Assembly (NCBI RefSeq): GCF_003340495.1
Contig: NZ_QASA01000001.1
Location: 1,674,001 to 1,738,000, forward strand
Source of the DNA: Adhaeribacter pallidiroseus
Lineage (GTDB): Bacteria > Bacteroidota > Bacteroidia > Cytophagales > Hymenobacteraceae
Direction of reading: 5' to 3'
Length of the DNA: 64,000 nt
The notes beneath the pieces are model-generated. The model searched no databases, had not been told where the DNA came from, and was given only the letters and a program-made list of their open reading frames with translations. Positions 1 through 8,147 of this stretch are shown one piece after another. Numbering within the stretch: position 1 is the first letter of the stretch; each line of letters begins with the position of its first letter. The translations under genes and the position numbers were made by a program.

Positions 1-205
1 GTAGGCTGATCTGCGTACGGTTCCAGCCCAGTTCGTGTTCTACCAGCATCCGGGCGATAGCGCTGGCTTCTTCGGGGCCATAAACGCGGGCAAGTTCCCG
101 GGTGATGTAGTCCAGTAAGTTTTGCAGATTTTTCAACGGTGCAGTTTTTAGCGAATAACGTAGATCGTACCAATACAGCTCAATCAGGAATACTTCAAAA
201 GGCAC
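1..205 (-). CDS. prmC: PrmC N-terminus (release factor glutamine methyltransferase), cut by window edge
   Basis: Partial gene of 68 codons running off the left edge. PrmC methylates the glutamine of the GGQ motif of peptide chain release factors in the cytoplasm. The visible part matches the helical N-terminal domain of this family: an LxNLLDYI segment, then EEASAIARMLVEHELGWNRTQ. The methyltransferase domain with its NPPY motif lies outside the window. The start is GTG at 205: the codon before it is an in-frame TAA, and GGAG lies five bases upstream, so no ATG start is available. Divergent to ribD with about 75 bases between them, an arrangement that is common in Bacteroidota. The identity rests on a short segment plus context. 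Confidence 0.66.
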   Translation of the reverse strand, partial: MPFEVFLIELYWYDLRYSLKTAPLKNLQNLLDYITRELARVYGPEEASAIARMLVEHELGWNRTQISL

Positions 206-222
206 TTACTCCGGCAAATGAA

Positions 223-230
223 CAAAGGTA
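223..230 (-). promoter_or_regulatory. Candidate -7 box for prmC
   Basis: On the minus strand this reads TACCTTTG, an exact match to the Bacteroidota -7 consensus TAnnTTTG, about 18 bases before the GTG start. No clear TTG is visible at -33, only an AT-rich stretch, so this is a weak call. Confidence 0.35.
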
Positions 231-281
231 GCTATTTCTGGGTGTCCGGAGGTTTAAAATTTAAAAATAGATAATTCTGCC

Positions 282-1319
282 ATGACAATAGCGGATGAAT
301 GGTACATGCGCCGGGCTTTGGAACTGGCCGCCCTGGGTATACATACCACCCGGCCTAACCCGATGGTAGGTTGCGTGATCACCCACAAAGGAAAGATTAT
401 TGGGGAAGGCTGGCACCAACAATATGGTGGTCCGCACGCCGAAGTAATAGCCGTAAACGCCGTGGTGGATAAAAGCTTGCTACCGCAATGTAAAATTTAC
501 GTGACGTTGGAGCCTTGTTCGCACTTCGGGAAAACACCGCCTTGCGCTGATTTTTTAATCCAGCACGGCGTAAAAAGTATTTTTATCTGCAACACCGATC
601 CTAATCCGTTGGTAGCCGGACGAGGCATCCGAAAATTGCTCGATGCTGGGTGTGAAGTACACGTGGGTTTACTAGAAGCAGCGGGCTTAGAATTAAACAA
701 ACGATTTTTTAAATTTCACCAAGTTAAACAGCCCTACATTATACTAAAATGGGCCGAAACGGCCGATGGTTTTATCGCGCACCCGACAGGCGAACCTTTA
801 GCGGTAAGCGGGGCATTAGCTAAAAAACTGGTGCATAAATGGCGCACCGAAGAACAAGCCATTATGGTAGGTACCCGCACGGCTTTAGCCGATAATCCCC
901 AATTAAATGCCCGCGAATGGACCGGAAATTCACCTGTCCGGATAGTGATCGATAAAACCTTGCGCTTACCCGCTAATCTTTATTTGTTTGATCAAACCCA
1001 GCCCACTTTAATCTATAACTACCAACGCCAGGAGCAAGACGGAAACCTGGAATACGTGAAAATAGAAGCTGCTCCAGATTTAACAGAACATATTTTATTG
1101 GATTTATACCGCCGGTCTATCCAATCGGTGCTGGTAGAAGGCGGAACCACTTTGCTAAATTATTTTCTAACAGCTAACAATTGGGATGAGATCCGGATTT
1201 TACGAAGTCCGCAGCGGCTGAACGCCGGAGTAATTGCGCCCGTTAAGCCGTTTGCCAACCTTATGCAAACCAGGGCGTTGGGCGAAGATCAGTTGCTGAT
1301 TTTTAAAAAAACTAACTAG
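282..1319 (+). CDS. ribD: RibD, bifunctional riboflavin biosynthesis deaminase/reductase
   Basis: Cytoplasmic enzyme of riboflavin synthesis that deaminates the pyrimidine intermediate and then reduces its ribosyl chain. The N-terminal cytidine-deaminase-like domain (about 1-145) has the zinc ligands H52 in PHAEV, C79 in EPCSHFG and C88 in KTPPC, with E54 as the proton shuttle. The C-terminal RibD reductase domain (about 150-345) has ILKWAETADG, GTRTALADNPQLNAR and LVEGGTTL. The length of 345 residues is normal for the fused enzyme. The ATG is preceded by an AAATTTAAAAA motif 15 bases upstream. Other rib genes are not nearby. I see no FMN riboswitch in the short leader. Very secure. Confidence 0.97.
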   Translation: MTIADEWYMRRALELAALGIHTTRPNPMVGCVITHKGKIIGEGWHQQYGGPHAEVIAVNAVVDKSLLPQCKIYVTLEPCSHFGKTPPCADFLIQHGVKSIFICNTDPNPLVAGRGIRKLLDAGCEVHVGLLEAAGLELNKRFFKFHQVKQPYIILKWAETADGFIAHPTGEPLAVSGALAKKLVHKWRTEEQAIMVGTRTALADNPQLNAREWTGNSPVRIVIDKTLRLPANLYLFDQTQPTLIYNYQRQEQDGNLEYVKIEAAPDLTEHILLDLYRRSIQSVLVEGGTTLLNYFLTANNWDEIRILRSPQRLNAGVIAPVKPFANLMQTRALGEDQLLIFKKTN

Positions 1320-1440
1320 ACGGATATGTAAGTTGTTATTAAGAACGGATAGGAGTATATTTTTAAAATTAAGGGGTAAAGCAGGCGGCAGCAACAAAAG
1401 AACGAATTTAAACTTGTACCAAAGAAACAAAAATAAAAAA

Positions 1441-1923
1441 ATGGCCGAAAGCGTAATCATTGATCAAACTTTAACGAAAGACGAAAAATACCAAGCCTTG
1501 TTACCGCAAATAGAAGCCTTAACCACCGGCGAAACCGATGTAACGGCCAACCTGGCCAACGTAATGGCCGCTTTAAAGTTTGGCCTCGGTTTTTTCTGGG
1601 TTGGCACTTACCTGGTAAAAGACGGCGAACTCGTGCTCGGCCCGTTTCAAGGACCAGTAGCCTGCACCCGCATTGCTTTTAACCGGGGTGTTTGCGGGGC
1701 TTGTTACACCCGCCAGGAAACCATTCTGGTACCCGACGTGGAAGCTTTCCCGGGACATATTGCCTGCAGCTCCGATTCCAAATCCGAAATTGTAGTGCCT
1801 GTTTTTAAAAATAACCAAATAGTTATGGTGCTGGACGTAGACAGTGATCAACTAGATAGCTTCGACGAAACCGATAAACGGTATTTAGAGCAGTTGGCTG
1901 GTTTAATGGGAAGTTGGTTTTAG
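1441..1923 (+). CDS. msrC: Free methionine-(R)-sulfoxide reductase (fRMsr, GAF domain)
   Basis: GAF-fold enzyme of 160 residues that reduces free methionine-R-sulfoxide, an oxidative-stress repair role in the cytoplasm. The three catalytic and resolving cysteines are C75 (VACTRI), C85 (GVCG) and C109 (HIACSS). Their spacing of 10 and 24 residues is the same as the C84/C94/C118 pattern of E. coli YebR. The fold end DVDSDxxxxFDExD is also present. An open frame extends upstream to 1333, but the ATG at 1441 gives the family's usual length and sits behind an A-rich leader, so I use it. The gene follows ribD by about 120 bases on the same strand and may share its transcript. Confidence 0.93.
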   Translation: MAESVIIDQTLTKDEKYQALLPQIEALTTGETDVTANLANVMAALKFGLGFFWVGTYLVKDGELVLGPFQGPVACTRIAFNRGVCGACYTRQETILVPDVEAFPGHIACSSDSKSEIVVPVFKNNQIVMVLDVDSDQLDSFDETDKRYLEQLAGLMGSWF

Positions 1924-2008
1924 TGCTGTTTGTAATTAGATGATTTTGTGAGGAGGCTAGGCGCAATAAGAAATTGTGGACACAAGTTGTTAGTAGAAAA
2001 CATTATTT

Positions 2009-2407
2009 TTAAAATCGATATCTAATTCCCCAGCTTCCCCTTAAGAGACTTGATTCCCTCAAAATGGGAGCTAATTCCATTTGAAAGCCAAAGCTCTTTT
2101 TTTCGAACGGATAAATATTTAATCCAACAGGAACAACTAAGCCTTCTAAAATCTGAATTCTTCCACCTACGCCTGCATAGGCATTAATCGTTTCATTTCT
2201 TTTAAAAATATAGCTAACTACTACTTCCAGGCTGGTATCATCAAAGTAATTGTCTGTACCTATCCGTAATTCGGGCAGAAACTTATTGTTTACTTCATAG
2301 CTAAGGCCAACAAACGGTAGACTTGATTGATTAAAACTAACGCCAAATTGGGCAAAGGAAGTAGTAGCGGTAAACAAGAAAACAATTACCAGGTGGAATC
2401 TTCTCAT
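2009..2407 (-). CDS. Small secreted outer-membrane beta-barrel-like protein
   Basis: Unrecognised 132-residue protein. Residues 1-19 form a signal peptide ending in TTSFAQ, a typical Bacteroidota cleavage site. The rest alternates polar and hydrophobic residues in short strands with glycines, and the last residues are WGIRYRF, ending in the aromatic residue typical of an outer-membrane barrel. It is too short for a full eight-strand barrel of usual size but resembles small porin-like proteins. It lies downstream of psd on the same strand with 54 bases between them, so co-transcription is possible. Function unknown. Confidence 0.6.
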   Translation of the reverse strand: MRRFHLVIVFLFTATTSFAQFGVSFNQSSLPFVGLSYEVNNKFLPELRIGTDNYFDDTSLEVVVSYIFKRNETINAYAGVGGRIQILEGLVVPVGLNIYPFEKKSFGFQMELAPILRESSLLRGSWGIRYRF

Positions 2408-2461
2408 TAGATTACTTTTCTAAAAATTATTCAGGTTACATCCAAATAGGGTCAGAATTAA

Positions 2462-3142
2462 TTACCCAAAAAAGGAACCGCCGGTTTTAAGTTGGGCGAT
2501 TACGGTTTGGCCGCCTTTGGTTTTTTCGCCTAAGTTTACTTTGATATCGGTATCTACGGGAACAAAAATATCGACGCGCGAGCCAAATTTGATAAAACCA
2601 AATTCCTCGCCCTGGTTTACTTCGTCGCCCTCGGTCACGTACCACACAATCCGGCGGGCCATGGCTCCGGCTATTTGCCGAAATAAAATGTCCGGGCCGG
2701 CATCCGATGTAACTACTACCGTGGTGCGCTCGTTTTTGGTGCTCGATTTGGGGTGCCAGGCCACAAAATAATTGCCGGGGTGGTATTTAAAATACTTCAC
2801 AATGCCGGATACCGGGTTGCGGGTAATATGTACGTTAATCGGCGACATAAAAATAGAAATCTGCTTGCGGGTATCTTTAAAAAACTCCGGCTCGTGTACA
2901 TCCTCAATTACAACTACTTTGCCGTCGGCGGGCGCTATTACTAAATCTTCGTGGGTGATTAAGTTTCGGAAAGGGCTGCGGAAGAACTGTAATAACAGCA
3001 GAAACAAGATTACCGAAATAGCAACGAAAATTTTATTAAAGGTTTCGTGAGGCGCATTAAACCGAAAAATTAAAAGGTTCACGATAAGTAATCCCAGAAA
3101 GGTAAAAAGTAAGATTTTACGTCCTTCTTTGTGAATTTTCAT
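2462..3142 (-). CDS. psd: Phosphatidylserine decarboxylase proenzyme, short (archaetidylserine-type) form
   Basis: Converts phosphatidylserine to phosphatidylethanolamine at the inner membrane. Two hydrophobic helices lie at about 9-27 and 35-52. The catalytic core has APADGKV (70-76), MSPINVHITRNP (99-110) and the self-cleavage site G187-S188 in KFGSRVDIFVP, where the serine becomes the pyruvoyl group of the small subunit. The length of 226 residues fits the short class found in Bacteroidota, not the 300-residue E. coli form. It lies downstream of cdsA on the same strand, which supplies CDP-diacylglycerol for the same pathway, though 324 bases separate them. Confidence 0.95.
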   Translation of the reverse strand: MKIHKEGRKILLFTFLGLLIVNLLIFRFNAPHETFNKIFVAISVILFLLLLQFFRSPFRNLITHEDLVIAPADGKVVVIEDVHEPEFFKDTRKQISIFMSPINVHITRNPVSGIVKYFKYHPGNYFVAWHPKSSTKNERTTVVVTSDAGPDILFRQIAGAMARRIVWYVTEGDEVNQGEEFGFIKFGSRVDIFVPVDTDIKVNLGEKTKGGQTVIAQLKTGGSFFG

Positions 3143-3466
3143 GTAAGATTGTTTTATGCTGCAATATTAGTAAAATAATTGCTGTCTCTTTTACCTGATT
3201 CGGCATAAAAGAGGACGAGTAAAATTTAAAATTAACCAGCAATTACTTAGGTTTTCCGGAAAAATACGGCTCTCGCATTATCCGGATGGTGAAAATATAC
3301 GCAGGAGAACGGTTCGTAGCCTGATGTTTTTGTGAATTTAAAGAAAAGTTTACTTGATCCTCAGTACAGAACTTATTTCCTTGCAAACAATATTACCAGG
3401 TAAATAATTAATTTCTAGTTGTTTTAGGTAGCGCAACGAACAACGAATCACAAGCAACTGTTTATG
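3143..3466. other. Spacer between psd and cdsA
   Basis: No gene seen. It holds one diverged copy of the 104-nt dispersed element at about 3361-3464, which ends three bases from the cdsA stop codon. Confidence 0.6.
3361..3464 (+). repeat. 104-nt dispersed element, copy 1 (diverged)
   Basis: The last 34 bases divide into heptads GCGCAAC GAACAAC GAATCAC AAGCAAC plus TGTTTA. This is the same plan as the better conserved copies at 23399, 38110 and 51271. The left end, AGTACAGAAC, resembles their AGTAACAGGAC with one base missing. The middle is not conserved. Confidence 0.5.
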
Positions 3467-4303
3467 CTAAAACAATTTTAAATATGCCACAATAAACGGA
3501 ACTACTAACAATAAACTATCGAACCGGTCCAGGATGCCGCCGTGCCCCGGAATTAAAGTGCCCGAATCTTTTACCTGTAAACTACGCTTCAGCAACGACT
3601 CAATCAAATCGCCGAGTACACCAAACACCGCCACAATCAGGGCAATGCCCAACCAATACGGCAAAGCTAAATCCTGGAAGTAAAGCGACAACAGATAACC
3701 TACCGCCAGGGAAAATACCGCCCCGCCCAGCCAGCCTTCCCAGGTTTTACCCGGCGAAATCCGGGGGAAAAGCTTGTGGCGGCCAAAAGTTTTCCCGGCA
3801 AAGTAAGCGCCGGAGTCGGAGGTCCAGAGGAGCAGCATGGTGCCCATGATTACCTGCCAACTGTAATGGCCCTTTAAAAAGCCTAAAATCGGCAGCATGC
3901 TAAATGAGCCACCCACGTACAACATGCCCAATAAGGTAAGCGCAATATTCACGAAGGGTTGTTCTTTTTTCCGGAACAATTCCGAAATAAAAACAAAGAA
4001 TAAAATGGGGGGTAAGGCGTATAAAGCACTTAAGGGTACCAGATGCAATTGCAGCAGAAAAGTTAAAACAAATAAAGCGCAACCCAGTACCATACCAGCG
4101 TTGTAGTTCGGCGAAAAGCCGCGGAAAGAAAGCAATTGGTAAAATTCACGGATACCCAATAAGGTTAAAGCCAAAAACAAAGCGGCGAAGGTCCACTGGC
4201 TCCAATAAATAGCCCCAATAAAAAGTGCTCCACCGGCAATACCTACTAAAACACGTTGCTGAAAATTATTTAACGACTTTTTATCAGAAGGTTCTTGGGG
4301 CAT
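3467..4303 (-). CDS. cdsA: Phosphatidate cytidylyltransferase
   Basis: Integral inner-membrane enzyme that makes CDP-diacylglycerol from phosphatidate and CTP. It has seven or eight hydrophobic segments over 278 residues. The signature lies near the C-terminus: SPGKTWEG, then GVLGDLIESLLKRSLQVKDSG and PGHGGILDRFDS, which carries the family's conserved acidic metal and CTP ligands. Length is normal. A seven-unit heptad array sits directly upstream of the ATG. The gene lies between a CPBP protease upstream and psd downstream on the same strand, a common Bacteroidota order. Confidence 0.96.
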   Translation of the reverse strand: MPQEPSDKKSLNNFQQRVLVGIAGGALFIGAIYWSQWTFAALFLALTLLGIREFYQLLSFRGFSPNYNAGMVLGCALFVLTFLLQLHLVPLSALYALPPILFFVFISELFRKKEQPFVNIALTLLGMLYVGGSFSMLPILGFLKGHYSWQVIMGTMLLLWTSDSGAYFAGKTFGRHKLFPRISPGKTWEGWLGGAVFSLAVGYLLSLYFQDLALPYWLGIALIVAVFGVLGDLIESLLKRSLQVKDSGTLIPGHGGILDRFDSLLLVVPFIVAYLKLF

Positions 4304-4315
4304 GTTCTGGATTTA

Positions 4316-4364
4316 GTTACAGGTTGCAAGTTGCAAGTTGGAGGTTATCAGTTACAAGTTAAAA
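4316..4364 (-). repeat. Seven-unit heptad array upstream of cdsA
   Basis: On the plus strand it reads GTTACAG GTTGCAA GTTGCAA GTTGGAG GTTATCA GTTACAA GTTAAAA, seven consecutive 7-mers beginning GTT. On the minus strand, the sense strand of cdsA, these are NNNNAAC units. This is the same unit that closes the 104-nt dispersed elements. It ends 13 bases before the cdsA start. Confidence 0.8.
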
Positions 4365-4557
4365 ACAAGATGGTATATACCGAATGCCGCTCTAATTTTA
4401 AATTATTTACTAAAACTTACGCGTCATTAACTAATTATGAATAGTGATGCAGTAGGAATTTTTTTGGCGGTGCCCCTATTAAGAACCTACCAGAATAGCT
4501 TTTATTTTAGAATTTCCGCAATCCGAACGAATGTAAAACTTAAATTCGGCGTAAATT

Positions 4558-5502
4558 TTAAACGGAAGTAAGTCGGGAGGAAGCAGACGGTACGTTTTTA
4601 AAGCCGCGATGCAGATAAAACAGTGTGAACACACTAAGTATTACGGAAAATAAAATACTGGCCCAAGGCATTACGGCCGTAGAATCAATATCGTAGTTAA
4701 TGATTTTCTTTTGTTGCAAGTATAGCGTGAGTACGATAAAGCCGTTGTTCATGAAATGTCCCGCAATGGGTATCCCTATATTGCCGGACCAGTGGTACAA
4801 ATAGCCCAATATAGCGCCCAGTAACAGGCGCGGAATAAAGCCGTAAAATTGCATGTGGATGGCCCCAAATATAAAAGCCGTCAGCCAAATCGCTACGTGT
4901 GCATTGCGAAGAACCAGAATCATATTTTTTTGCAGTAAGCCTCTAAAAACAAATTCTTCGCCAATGGCCGGAATTAAACCAAATACCAGCATGCCAAACC
5001 AAAACTGCCCGGCATTATCAAAAATGGTTAATTGCTGGGTCAGTACTTTTAATGTTTCTTCTTTGGTTTTAGCCCAGGTTTCAAAAGCTTTTAAAGCTTC
5101 CGGAAATTGAAGATTGGCGTTCCAGTTAATAATCCAGGAGTTTGCCGGCATAATAAATAAAATGAGCAAGGCACTCAATAAGCCTAAACCCAGGGGTACA
5201 TATTTTTGCGGAGTTAAATAGCTATTAGCTGCCTGGCCACTGCTATATAAGTAAAACAACGGCGCTAAGGTAAAGGCAAATAAATGCGTCACTCCCTGAA
5301 ATAAATTAATAGCTACCTTGCCGTTGGGCTTCAGGCCGGGGTTTTGCATGAGCTGCAAGGTTTCCGTTAAGCTAACTTTAAAGAGCAGGTTAATTAAAGC
5401 TACCGCCACAAAGTTGCCGATGAAAAAGCCAGCAGCCATAAATAACAACACAACCAAGATAGCCGTAATCGGGTGGAGGTCTTTCGAAATAAAACCTTTC
5501 AT
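4558..5502 (-). CDS. CPBP family intramembrane metalloprotease
   Basis: Multi-pass membrane protein of 314 residues of the CAAX protease and bacteriocin-processing family. Motif 1 is E182-E183 with R187 (EEFVFRG), motif 2 is F212-GAI-H216 and motif 3 is H249 with N253 in HFMNN, giving the complete set of catalytic and metal residues. About seven hydrophobic helices surround them. The open frame continues upstream to 5724, but that part overlaps the divergent dusB and has no hydrophobic or family character. ATG at 5502 gives a membrane N-terminus. It lies upstream of cdsA on the same strand. Its substrate is unknown. Confidence 0.88.
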   Translation of the reverse strand: MKGFISKDLHPITAILVVLLFMAAGFFIGNFVAVALINLLFKVSLTETLQLMQNPGLKPNGKVAINLFQGVTHLFAFTLAPLFYLYSSGQAANSYLTPQKYVPLGLGLLSALLILFIMPANSWIINWNANLQFPEALKAFETWAKTKEETLKVLTQQLTIFDNAGQFWFGMLVFGLIPAIGEEFVFRGLLQKNMILVLRNAHVAIWLTAFIFGAIHMQFYGFIPRLLLGAILGYLYHWSGNIGIPIAGHFMNNGFIVLTLYLQQKKIINYDIDSTAVMPWASILFSVILSVFTLFYLHRGFKNVPSASSRLTSV

Positions 5503-5560
5503 AGCAGAAATTAAGTTTAGAAGTGGTAAATTTACGCGAATTTTTAAATAATCTGATTCT

Positions 5561-6553
5561 TTGATCAAGATAGGAAACATTACCCTGCCGGATTTTCCGT
5601 TATTGCTCGCTCCCATGGAAGACGTGAGTGATCCGCCGTTCCGGGCGGTTTGCAAAGCCAACGGGGCCGATTTGATGTATACCGAATTTATATCGTCGGA
5701 AGGTTTAATCCGGGCAGCGGCCAAGAGCCGCCAAAAGCTGGACGTTTTTGATTACGAACGTCCGATTGGTATTCAAATATTCGGTAGCGACATTGCGTCT
5801 ATGCGCGAATCGGCGGTAATTTCGGCGGCGGCTGGTCCGGACTTAATCGACATTAATTACGGTTGTCCGGTTAAAAATGTAGCTTGTCGGGGTGCTGGGG
5901 CGGCTTTGTTGCGCGATATACCCAAAATGGTGCAAATGACCGAAGCCATTGTAAAAGCCACCTCTTTGCCGGTAACCGTAAAAACCCGCCTGGGCTGGGA
6001 CGAATCAACCAAAAACGTAACCGAAGTAGCCGAACGTTTACAAGATATCGGCATTCAGGCTTTATCTATTCACGGCCGCACCCGCGTGCAGATGTACAAA
6101 GGCGAAGCCGATTGGCGTTTAATTGCCGAAGTAAAAAATAACTCCCGCATTCAAATACCCATTTTTGGCAACGGCGACATCGACACGCCGCAAAAAGCCC
6201 TGGAATACAAAAACCGTTTTGGCGTGGACGGCGTCATGATTGGCCGGGCCGCGATCGGGTATCCCTGGATATTCCGGGAAATTAAACATTATGTAAAAAC
6301 CGGCGAAATGCTGGCTCCGCCCACCTTAGAAGAACGCATTGCGAACTGCAAACTGCACCTGACGCGCTCGCTGGAGTGGAAAGGCGAGCGGCAAGGTATT
6401 TTTGAAATGCGCCGCCATTACGCTAATTATTTTAAAGGTTTGCCCAACTTTAAACCGTACCGCATGCGCTTGGTGCAAACCGAAGCACCAGACGAAGTAT
6501 ACCAGATTCTGGATGAAGTAGCCGCATCGGAATCGCTGATTTTAGCGGATTAA
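5561..6553 (+). CDS. dusB: tRNA-dihydrouridine synthase B, TTG start
   Basis: FMN enzyme reducing uridine to dihydrouridine in tRNA. The TIM-barrel domain has LAPMEDVSD (16-24), the catalytic C102 in NYGCPVK, KTRLGWD, SIHGRTRVQMYKG, FGNGDI and GRAAIGYPWIF, followed by a helical tRNA-binding domain. The family N-terminus runs KIGNI-x-L-x-DFPLLLAPMED. That match begins at a TTG codon at 5561. The first in-frame ATG would fall inside the APMED motif, so TTG must be the start. Length 330 is normal. It is divergent from the CPBP gene, 58 bases apart. Confidence 0.96.
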   Translation: MIKIGNITLPDFPLLLAPMEDVSDPPFRAVCKANGADLMYTEFISSEGLIRAAAKSRQKLDVFDYERPIGIQIFGSDIASMRESAVISAAAGPDLIDINYGCPVKNVACRGAGAALLRDIPKMVQMTEAIVKATSLPVTVKTRLGWDESTKNVTEVAERLQDIGIQALSIHGRTRVQMYKGEADWRLIAEVKNNSRIQIPIFGNGDIDTPQKALEYKNRFGVDGVMIGRAAIGYPWIFREIKHYVKTGEMLAPPTLEERIANCKLHLTRSLEWKGERQGIFEMRRHYANYFKGLPNFKPYRMRLVQTEAPDEVYQILDEVAASESLILAD

Positions 6554-6594
6554 AGTACGCTCTGAAACACAAAAGTGAAATAATTTATTTTTCT

Positions 6595-6640
6595 GCTCCT
6601 GAAAAATGTTACAAGGACTCAGGAGCGCTTCTTCTTTTTC
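6595..6640 (+). terminator. Probable dusB terminator hairpin
   Basis: GCTCCTGA (6595-6602) pairs perfectly with TCAGGAGC (6619-6626) across a 16-base loop and is followed by GCTTCTTCTTTTTC. It starts 42 bases after the dusB stop. Confidence 0.55.
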
Positions 6641-6672
6641 AAAATTGCTTCCAGTAATTCTAAGAAGAAGCG
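6626..6672. repeat. 11-bp inverted repeat after dusB
   Basis: CGCTTCTTCTT (6626-6636) is repeated inverted as AAGAAGAAGCG (6662-6672), loop 25 bases. It overlaps the end of the preceding hairpin, so the two structures compete for base 6626. Confidence 0.6.
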
Positions 6673-7170
6673 GAATAAAATTTGAAAATCAAGAAATAAC
6701 AAATTTTAAATTTAGAGCGCATTAGCTCCTAATTTTTTATTTTAAATCTTGATTAACAAACCAAAAAGTAAGCGGGTTAATAAAAACCACAGCCACTTTT
6801 CCGCCCCTACTTTTCAAATAAAGCTAAAGTAAGCTTTCTGCAAAAAAAATTAAAAAATCTTGTAAGGTTTTGATTGGCTTGTCGTCTGTTTGAATGAGTG
6901 GGGTGCTCTCCAGCGAAAACGACAGAGCCTGATTTTTTTTGTTTTATCTGTTACTTTTTGCGGAACAAGGAGTTACCCTGCATGTACCATTTAAACTCTT
7001 GTTCTATCCCCTGCAAAAGCAAACCTGGTAATTCAATTTCATGCTCTTTTAGATTTTACCGCGATATAATAGCGCAGCTATCCGGTAGGATCCAGAAAGT
7101 TTTATGAGCAATTGGTGCTATTTTTTATAGGTTCCTTCCTTTACATACTTTGTTTCTAAACTTATAAACT

Positions 7171-7938
7171 ATGAAAAACTTAATCTATCCAATAAACTGT
7201 TTTGTTTTATTGTTGTTGAGCTGGTTTTGGACACTGTCTGTTTTTGCGCAAACCATGCAGTACCGCGACCCTGCCCAACCCGAACTCGGTGCCTGGCAGA
7301 TTACTACCGACCCAATTTCTAAGAATACAGTTATTCGCTTCTTCGATGGAAACAAAAATCAGTTTTACGAAGAAATTATTGCGGGGAAATACATCAAACT
7401 AACCGACCGGAATATTTTCCGGATTAATCAATCCTTTGATCAGATGGTGCTAAAATCCATAGTAGCGGCCCAGGTAAAAGCCGATCCCCTGGATTCGCCT
7501 ACTTTCCGGAAACTATCGGATAGGCAAAGCAAAAAGCAAAGCAAAATATCCGCGAATCAAGCTTCTAACTTTAAAGCTAACGTGAGTTTAAAAGCGCATA
7601 CGTATCAGGTTGGGAAAACAATGTTGTTTTACTTGATTGTTCAGAACCCGGAAAAAAACAGGATAATTGTGGACCTTTCGGATGAGCAAGGCCAAAGCTT
7701 GTACCACGAAAGTTTTAGTTTCTTAAACTACCGCCGCCGCTTTGATTTAACCGGCATGACGCAGGGGCAGTACCAGTTACTGGTTACTACGGCTAACCGG
7801 AAACAAAAATACACCCGCAGGATACATGTAAAACCACAAACACCATTATTCCCCGAAAACCAACCAGACTCGTTGCGGCAGGTAAATCAAGAACTGGCTA
7901 ACCGCTCTAACCGATTGTATTTGCCACTCGTGAAATAA
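7171..7938 (+). CDS. Secreted hypothetical protein
   Basis: Unrecognised 255-residue protein with a signal peptide ending LSVFAQ (about residue 26). Residues 30-100 are rich in aromatic and charged residues and the middle (110-135) is basic and hydrophilic (SDRQSKKQSK). Residues about 140-222 look like a small beta-sandwich: VDLSDEQGQSLYHE, FDLTGMTQGQYQLLV and RRIHV. This echoes the motif order of T9SS type A sorting domains (G-x-Y strand, then final strand) but is not C-terminal, so I do not claim sorting. It is separated from its neighbours by 200-600 bases and is likely a single gene. Confidence 0.7.
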   Translation: MKNLIYPINCFVLLLLSWFWTLSVFAQTMQYRDPAQPELGAWQITTDPISKNTVIRFFDGNKNQFYEEIIAGKYIKLTDRNIFRINQSFDQMVLKSIVAAQVKADPLDSPTFRKLSDRQSKKQSKISANQASNFKANVSLKAHTYQVGKTMLFYLIVQNPEKNRIIVDLSDEQGQSLYHESFSFLNYRRRFDLTGMTQGQYQLLVTTANRKQKYTRRIHVKPQTPLFPENQPDSLRQVNQELANRSNRLYLPLVK

Positions 7939-8147
7939 AGTATTTGCTCTATTTTGATCGCATTATTTTATTTTAAATTTAAAAAAATTGCGTGGTTGCT
8001 GTGTAAAAACCGAACGCTTGCATCATGGATTCGCTATTTATATTTTCTAATTTCTAGCGGAAGATTTTTAGAGAAAAGAACTTCAGCGCGCTTATTTCCT
8101 TTTTTTATTCTTGGCTAATTTCGGGATTGCTCCGGTGTTTTAATTCT

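Larger units (their letters stand above)
6554..7170. other. Spacer after dusB
   Basis: Apart from the two hairpins just after dusB, 6680-7170 shows no convincing gene. A 69-codon open frame at 6898 has no signal or family character and is very likely chance. Confidence 0.5.

Noticed and set aside
200-281. FMN riboswitch before ribD
   Set aside because: The leader is too short and shows none of the conserved FMN-aptamer segments.
1333-1440. N-terminal extension of the free methionine sulfoxide reductase
   Set aside because: Thirty-six extra basic residues are absent from the family; ATG 1441 gives the right length.
6898-7107. 69-codon open frame after dusB
   Set aside because: No start context and cysteine-rich chance composition; lies in a spacer.
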